Assembly (NCBI GenBank): GCA_007922195.1
Contig: ML682005.1
Span: 41,408,531 to 41,472,530 of the forward strand
Length of the DNA: 64,000 nucleotides
Source: Podocnemis expansa
Lineage: Eukaryota > Chordata > Testudines > Podocnemididae
Direction: 5' to 3'
Below the pieces are notes generated by a model. It was not told where the DNA came from. It made no database searches and was given only the letters and a program-made list of their open reading frames with translations. How positions within the stretch are numbered: position 1 is the first letter of the stretch; every line of letters begins with the position of its first letter. Positions 59,286 through 64,000 of the stretch are shown here, piece after piece. Position numbers and translations under genes: made by a program.

Positions 59286-59355
59286 CTCACAGTTACTGAG
59301 ATCTAAAGACACTTCTTTCAGGTTAGGGTTACAAGCCAACCCTAATAAGAGAGCT
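59286..59355 (-). CDS. CARMIL1: CARMIL1 exon w1 (leucine-rich repeat)
   Basis: Most upstream exon I could recognise. It is 70 bp: one base completes the previous codon, then 23 codons ([15 protein letters not shown]...SNCE) with the LxxLxLDLSxC pattern of a CARMIL leucine-rich repeat. The acceptor reads TTTTTCAG and the donor GAG|GTAAGA on the minus strand. It joins exon w2 in phase 0 (CE|LRSGG), as in vertebrate CARMIL1. CARMIL1 is a cytosolic, membrane-associated scaffold that binds actin capping protein and reduces its barbed-end affinity, promoting lamellipodia. The LRR solenoid lies between an N-terminal PH-like domain, not in this window, and the helical domain. Identification rests on remembered family similarity plus continuity with 12 further exons. 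Confidence 0.9.
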
Positions 59356-60386
59356 CTGAAAAAGATCAATGTTATAAGACAATCATTATAAGACACCAAA
59401 CTCACAGCAAAACCCAAGCAACCACAGCTCCAAAACCTGAAAGAGCCACACCAAAACAAAACATGTACATTAAGAACCTATGGGAATGTAGTACACAATA
59501 AAACTGATTGTGCATTGAAGATTAATTGTGTTCATCAGAGACAGATCTCCTACATTTTATTTAGAAAAACACTGATGATTTACAACATTAGAGAACTATT
59601 AAGGCAGTACTATTTCACCATAACTTTCTGGAAAAAAGTAGAGGGTTTGGTTTGGTTTTAAAGTAAATGGTGCAGTAGACTCATGCTGTGATTAACTCTA
59701 GAGCAGATGAATGGTATTTTCCTTTTGAATGTAATAGTTAGACTTTTAAATTACAAGTCAATGATTTGAAAACCTACACTTCCACTTGGCAAAGGTACAT
59801 TGTATTATGCACTGCTATTTTCATCACATAACATAGCTATTTCCTGGATATACCAGTCGCTGCCTTGGAAATAGGTTCATGTCACTGTGGGAGTCCCCAG
59901 TTATCTGTTCATACCTTAGTGGCATGACGCCATTGTCCATTCACAATATGGCACAGATAAGGTATATGAATGAAATGTTCTTCAGCTCACTCACACGCCA
60001 CAGATGCTGAGAGTCCTTTTTATAGTCTGAACAAGTAACTGCTAGTCACCTGTTTCTGTCACATAAGAATGACACAGGAACTTCATCCATTCCGGTGACC
60101 CTGAACTTTCGCATTTCAAAGATGACAAAAATATAGATACAACTCTCTTTTTTCATGTGGAGAATGTCAAAGCACTATTCCTAACAACATGGATACACAT
60201 TCACCCTTAAATTGCATTGCACACAGGGGCAAGACTTCAAATGGGAGTGGAAGAGTTATGGAACTGAAATTTTCCAGGACTGTCTCAAACCCATCCTTAA
60301 TGTAGCTCCACTGACAGCAACAGAATGGCATCAGACGTGAAACTTGCCCATGTAGCTAAGTGCTATTCTTTGTTTTGGGACTTCAG

Positions 60387-60504
60387 TTAGGGTGACCAGA
60401 GAGCAAGTGAAGAAAAAAAGGGACACAGGTAATGGGCACCTGTGTAAGAAAAAGCCAAAAATATTGGGTCTGTTCCTACGAAATCAGGAATTTGGTCACC
60501 CTAA
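60387..60504. mobile_element. MITE with 'ttagggtgacca' ends
   Basis: 118 bp with inverted ends ttagggtgaccaga and tttggtcaccctaa. A widespread vertebrate MITE type. Target duplication cannot be separated from the palindromic ends. Confidence 0.75.
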
Positions 60505-62514
60505 CTTTAGCACTAACTGGTATGCATGCTTCTGAGAGCACCAGCTTAAACCTTAGACAACTGCTGTGGCTTCACAGCCTGATTATTAGTTATTCCAAGA
60601 AATCAGGATGCTGATCATCAGTTATTCAATAAAAGGATAGAATTACTTTGTTGCCTGCCCATCATTTCAGCAAGTATCAAGCTAACAGATTCTGAAATAT
60701 CAGTACACTGAGCAAGAAAAAAAAGCTATTTTTGTTGAAGCATGTGCCTCAGAGTGCACAGACAATGCAAAAAGCCTGGTGTGCCGAGTGAAACGAGGCT
60801 TCCGTAGCTTAGCCCAGATAATCCTCCATGTAAACCATGTTATAGCTACCGTTGGGCATAGATTCAGCCCTTTTCTATTTATTAATTAATTTATTTTAAC
60901 AGCTGAGAAAATAACCGCTGTGTGTAAGCATAACAACAGCTCTACAAAGCTTTAATTTTTTCCTGTCTAAACTCCCTCCTCAGAAAAACCTCTCAAACAT
61001 GCACTTATGGGATGAAGTGAAAGACTGAGAAACTTCCCAAAGAATTCTTCAATATTTTTAGATCAGATACCACTGTAGTGCAGTGCTACTCTAAAGAGCC
61101 AGCATGTTTGACATGACACCACAGGGTTCCAAGTTTATGTTTCTTCTCATATCAGACAGAATATTCTGAATTTATAGGGAAAAGATTGCTTTTGTAACTG
61201 CCAGCTCTGTAAGCTCACCCTAAGATCTTAGAATCAGCTTCAGTTCTTTTCTTTTCCTAAACTATCAACTGTAATGAGAGATAGGGCTGTCCTCACTGTT
61301 CCAGGAAAACACCACGGTGTGCTAATTATACCCTCAGTAACACCTGTACAACCTCTCTCTTCAGTGGAAATGCACAGGCAAAAATCAGATATTTCACTGG
61401 AAACCTGCTGGAAGGTCCCTATTCCTGTATCCACAGCAGACAGTGTGGCAGTCCCCAGAGTCCTGGCCAGAGCATGGGTCCTTCAAACTGCTAGACTCCC
61501 AGCACCATAGCAGTCCTGGTAGGATTTCCGCTGTAGAGCGGGGACCTGGAGCTAAAAGGCACATCAAAGTGCCAGGCTCCCTCCTGTGGAGCTGGGAGCC
61601 TGGAAGTCCTGGTACAGCTCCAGGGTAGCCAGGTTTGCCCATGAGCGTGGAAGACGTAGGAACCCCAGCCTGGGTCATTCCATATAGCAGGGCTAGCTAA
61701 AGCTACAGACCTCAGGAGTCCAGGCAGCTGCTGAGACCATTGCTATATAAACAGCAGTGCAGTGAAGAGCCAATTTCACAATATTTAAAACCAGGACACT
61801 CCAGTAGGAGTGCTGGAACCTCTCCTGCCCTGCCTCTTTCCCACAAAGAATCTGCCTGTGCCCTACCTCTTCCTCCCAAGTCCCACCCTCCATTCCTGCC
61901 TCTTGCCCCCTCTCTCCAATGCTCACTGCTCACCAGCAGAGCCAGGGCTGAGAGCAGCTGCCACCTGACACAGGTAAGAGGCGGCCATGGCTAAGCAGGG
62001 TCAGGTGCAGATGATGACCCAGCACCTCTCCAGCCCACAGTAACTGCGCTTTGGGATACAGTCTGCAGAGCTTACCAGACACTGTCAGATCTCCTTTTCA
62101 ATTCACTGACTTTTCAGTTGACAAGTGGGCATATGACCCTTCAGTGAAAGGGTCAAAAAAGCCAATTTCACATATTTCATTTGGGATCAATGCTTCAAAC
62201 TTTCTGAAACAAAATTTTTCAGGGAGGGGGCATCCTCATTTCTTGTAAGCTTAGTTAAAATTTGGTTTCATTCTGATTACAAACTAAAAGCAAATTCTGA
62301 CATATTGAAACATCAAGCCAACTGAAAACACTAGAAGAAATTGTTACGTCAGCTCTAGCAAAACATACATTAAATCATTAAAGACAACAAATATAACTGA
62401 ATACACACGAGCTGCAGATCTATTGCTTATGGTAGCACCATTTTCACAGATACTTTGCAGAACATATAGCATAGCAGTGCAACAGGAGCTGGCATCAGGA
62501 CTTTTAAGGCACTA

Positions 62515-62620
62515 TTTCAAGTTCTACCACTGGCTTGCTGTTTGATCTTAGGCAAGTCACTTAACCTCTGTGCACCTTAATTTCACACAAAGAAGCAGGG
62601 AATTTTCTCCCTCATTCTCA
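62515..62620 (+). mobile_element. MIR-like CORE-SINE fragment
   Basis: Contains 'ctaccactggcttgctgttt' followed by 'gatcttaggcaagtcactta' and 'acctctgtgcaccttaattt', which is the conserved MIR core in order. Ancient SINE; no target duplication visible. Confidence 0.8.
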
Positions 62621-63609
62621 GACCTGCTGCAAGGTCAGTGTTTGAAACATTCATAGATAAACACAGACGAAAGATGATACAGAAACATTATTGGTTTTGT
62701 CTTCCATGTTAATTCTCCAATTCCCTGGAGGTGTTTGCCTTTATTTCCAAATTTACTTAAGCAAGTTATATTCTATTTGGAAACCTTTGCTTTAATTAAA
62801 GCCCAAGAAGTCTGCAATCAAGCAGGTTCAGGCAATCTTACAGCCTCTTCATGATTTAAATCAGACTCTTAGGGCTTATCTTCACAATGGGGTAAAGTGT
62901 GTTATTGGGCTATGATTCTAATACACACTAAACATGTTGTGCATTCCTAATCTGTGCAAACACTGAGTCACACTATGATAAGTACACCACAGAACATTTA
63001 GTAGGCACCAGCAAGGCCTGCTTGAACCAATCAATGCACAGTGTTTGTGTATTTTGGAATCCTCACCCTTGTAGTGCTCACTCCCTCACCATTTACAAGT
63101 CCTTAATTTTAAGATTTAAAAATATATATATATTTAAGACAAAAATATTAACTATCCCACTAAAACATAGAGTCCCAAGTATGAGCAGGGCTGAAATGGC
63201 ATCCATGGGATTTTTTCAAACTGTACTGGGCAACTTTGAGGGTGATATCAAGGTTCACTGAGATTCACTGCACTTCCAAGCATTCCTGAAACACTTTAAC
63301 TAAGACTGAGGGAAAACCTTAAAGCAAAGGAAAAAGCAACATAACCAAAAGCCAAACAATTTGACTGCTTTAAATTAAAAAAAGAGTTTGTGATAAACAG
63401 TACCATAAATGCTGAAAGTATATATTTACATACCATGTGGTACATGTGAAAAGGGGGAGGAGGTATATTTAGTGAGTGCACCTGTGTATTTAAAATATCA
63501 GGTTTCAGTTCCACAACCATTTAGGTACACGATTAACGTTCAGCATGAATTGTCCTATTCAAAGATTAAATAGGCATGTTAGTGCTTGCAGGACTGGGGC
63601 TTTGGGGCC

Positions 63610-63628
63610 TTTTTTTTTTTTTTTTTTA
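63610..63628. repeat. Homopolymer T run
   Basis: About 18 T bases, intronic. No adjacent SINE or LINE body identified. Confidence 0.85.
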
Positions 63629-63721
63629 AACTCTGCTGGGATGTTAAAAGGTCCCATGACATCTTTCGCCCTGTATAGTGGGAATCCAAGAGGGTTAACT
63701 ACAACCAGCTATCTTTTAGCA

Positions 63722-63843
63722 TCCGATGAAGTGGGATTTTCTCCCATGAAAGCTCATACAATAAATAATTTGTTAGTCTTTAAAAGTGCCACCAGACTCC
63801 TTGTTTGTTTCGCTGAACTAGACTAACATGGCTAGCCCTTTGC
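63722..63843 (+). mobile_element. Foldback MITE, right half only
   Basis: Reads ccgatgaagtgggattttct, then ttagtctttaaaagtgccac, then ctagactaacatggctagcc. Best-preserved right half of this family in the window. Confidence 0.75.
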
Positions 63844-64000
63844 AGCTAATACGTTTATCAATCCTACTGCCTTTGTCTACACTAAGGAAGTGGTGTTCAA
63901 AAACACATGAGTTAATATCACATTTGCCCAGTCTAGGAAGTGCCTAAGACAAGATAAAATAAGAGAGAACAAAATAATAGAGGGAATGGAGGATAATGGC

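Larger units (their letters stand above)
59356..64000. other. CARMIL1 intron (partial), upstream of exon w1
   Basis: I saw no further CARMIL1 exon here, although a short LRR exon could be missed by eye. Contents: a 118-bp MITE (60387-60504), a MIR-like CORE-SINE (62515-62620), a T run at 63610-63628 and a MITE half (63722-63843). The GC-richer stretch at 61.3-62.0 kb contains overlapping reading frames on both strands but no protein I recognise. Confidence 0.62.

Noticed and set aside
61274..62000. Several 60-95-codon frames on both strands in a GC-richer stretch
   Set aside because: No recognisable protein, frames on both strands overlap, and no consistent splice sites for a CARMIL1 exon.

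Overview
This is a stretch of vertebrate nuclear DNA. The repeats point to a sauropsid, most likely a turtle: CR1 LINE 3' ends of the reptile type, a DIRS-type tyrosine-recombinase retrotransposon, and many short hAT-like elements. One host gene runs through the whole window on the minus strand. It is CARMIL1 (LRRC16A), the capping-protein regulator. I could place 13 coding exons (w1 to w13 in transcription order, from 59.36 kb down to 6.78 kb). All have AG/GT splice borders and all join in phase, giving 472 uninterrupted codons. They cover the last leucine-rich repeats, the linker, the helical dimerisation domain and the start of the disordered C-terminal region. The 5' part of the gene lies beyond base 64000 (or in a 59.4-64 kb exon I could not recognise). 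The capping-protein-binding and proline-rich C-terminus lies beyond base 1.

Everything else is intron, and much of it is transposon. The largest insertion is a 5.7-kb DIRS-like element (35.93-41.63 kb) lying antisense in the 16-kb intron between exons w4 and w5. It is structurally complete: two inverted terminal repeats, a gag-like ORF, an RT/RNase H ORF, a tyrosine recombinase ORF, and an internal complementary region that is the reverse complement of the joined ends. Its genes are broken by frameshifts, stops, a deletion and a damaged RT catalytic box. A much older pair of inverted arms at 5.19-5.88 kb looks like an internally deleted relative.

The second theme is hAT-like DNA transposons. 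Nine insertions have perfect 8-bp target-site duplications; seven of these have TA in the central two positions, the pattern known for the Buster branch of hAT. The longest is 2.38 kb. Two are nested inside other elements. Several have GC-rich, tandemly repeated interiors, which produce long but meaningless ORFs. Other repeats are CR1 fragments, a MIR-like CORE-SINE, several foldback MITE families, simple repeats, and a 225-bp direct repeat present in two nearby CARMIL1 introns.

I found no RNA genes, CRISPR arrays, bacterial-type operons or second host gene. I also found no clearly new biological system. The DIRS element, its relict, and the hAT insertion pattern are the parts most worth following up.
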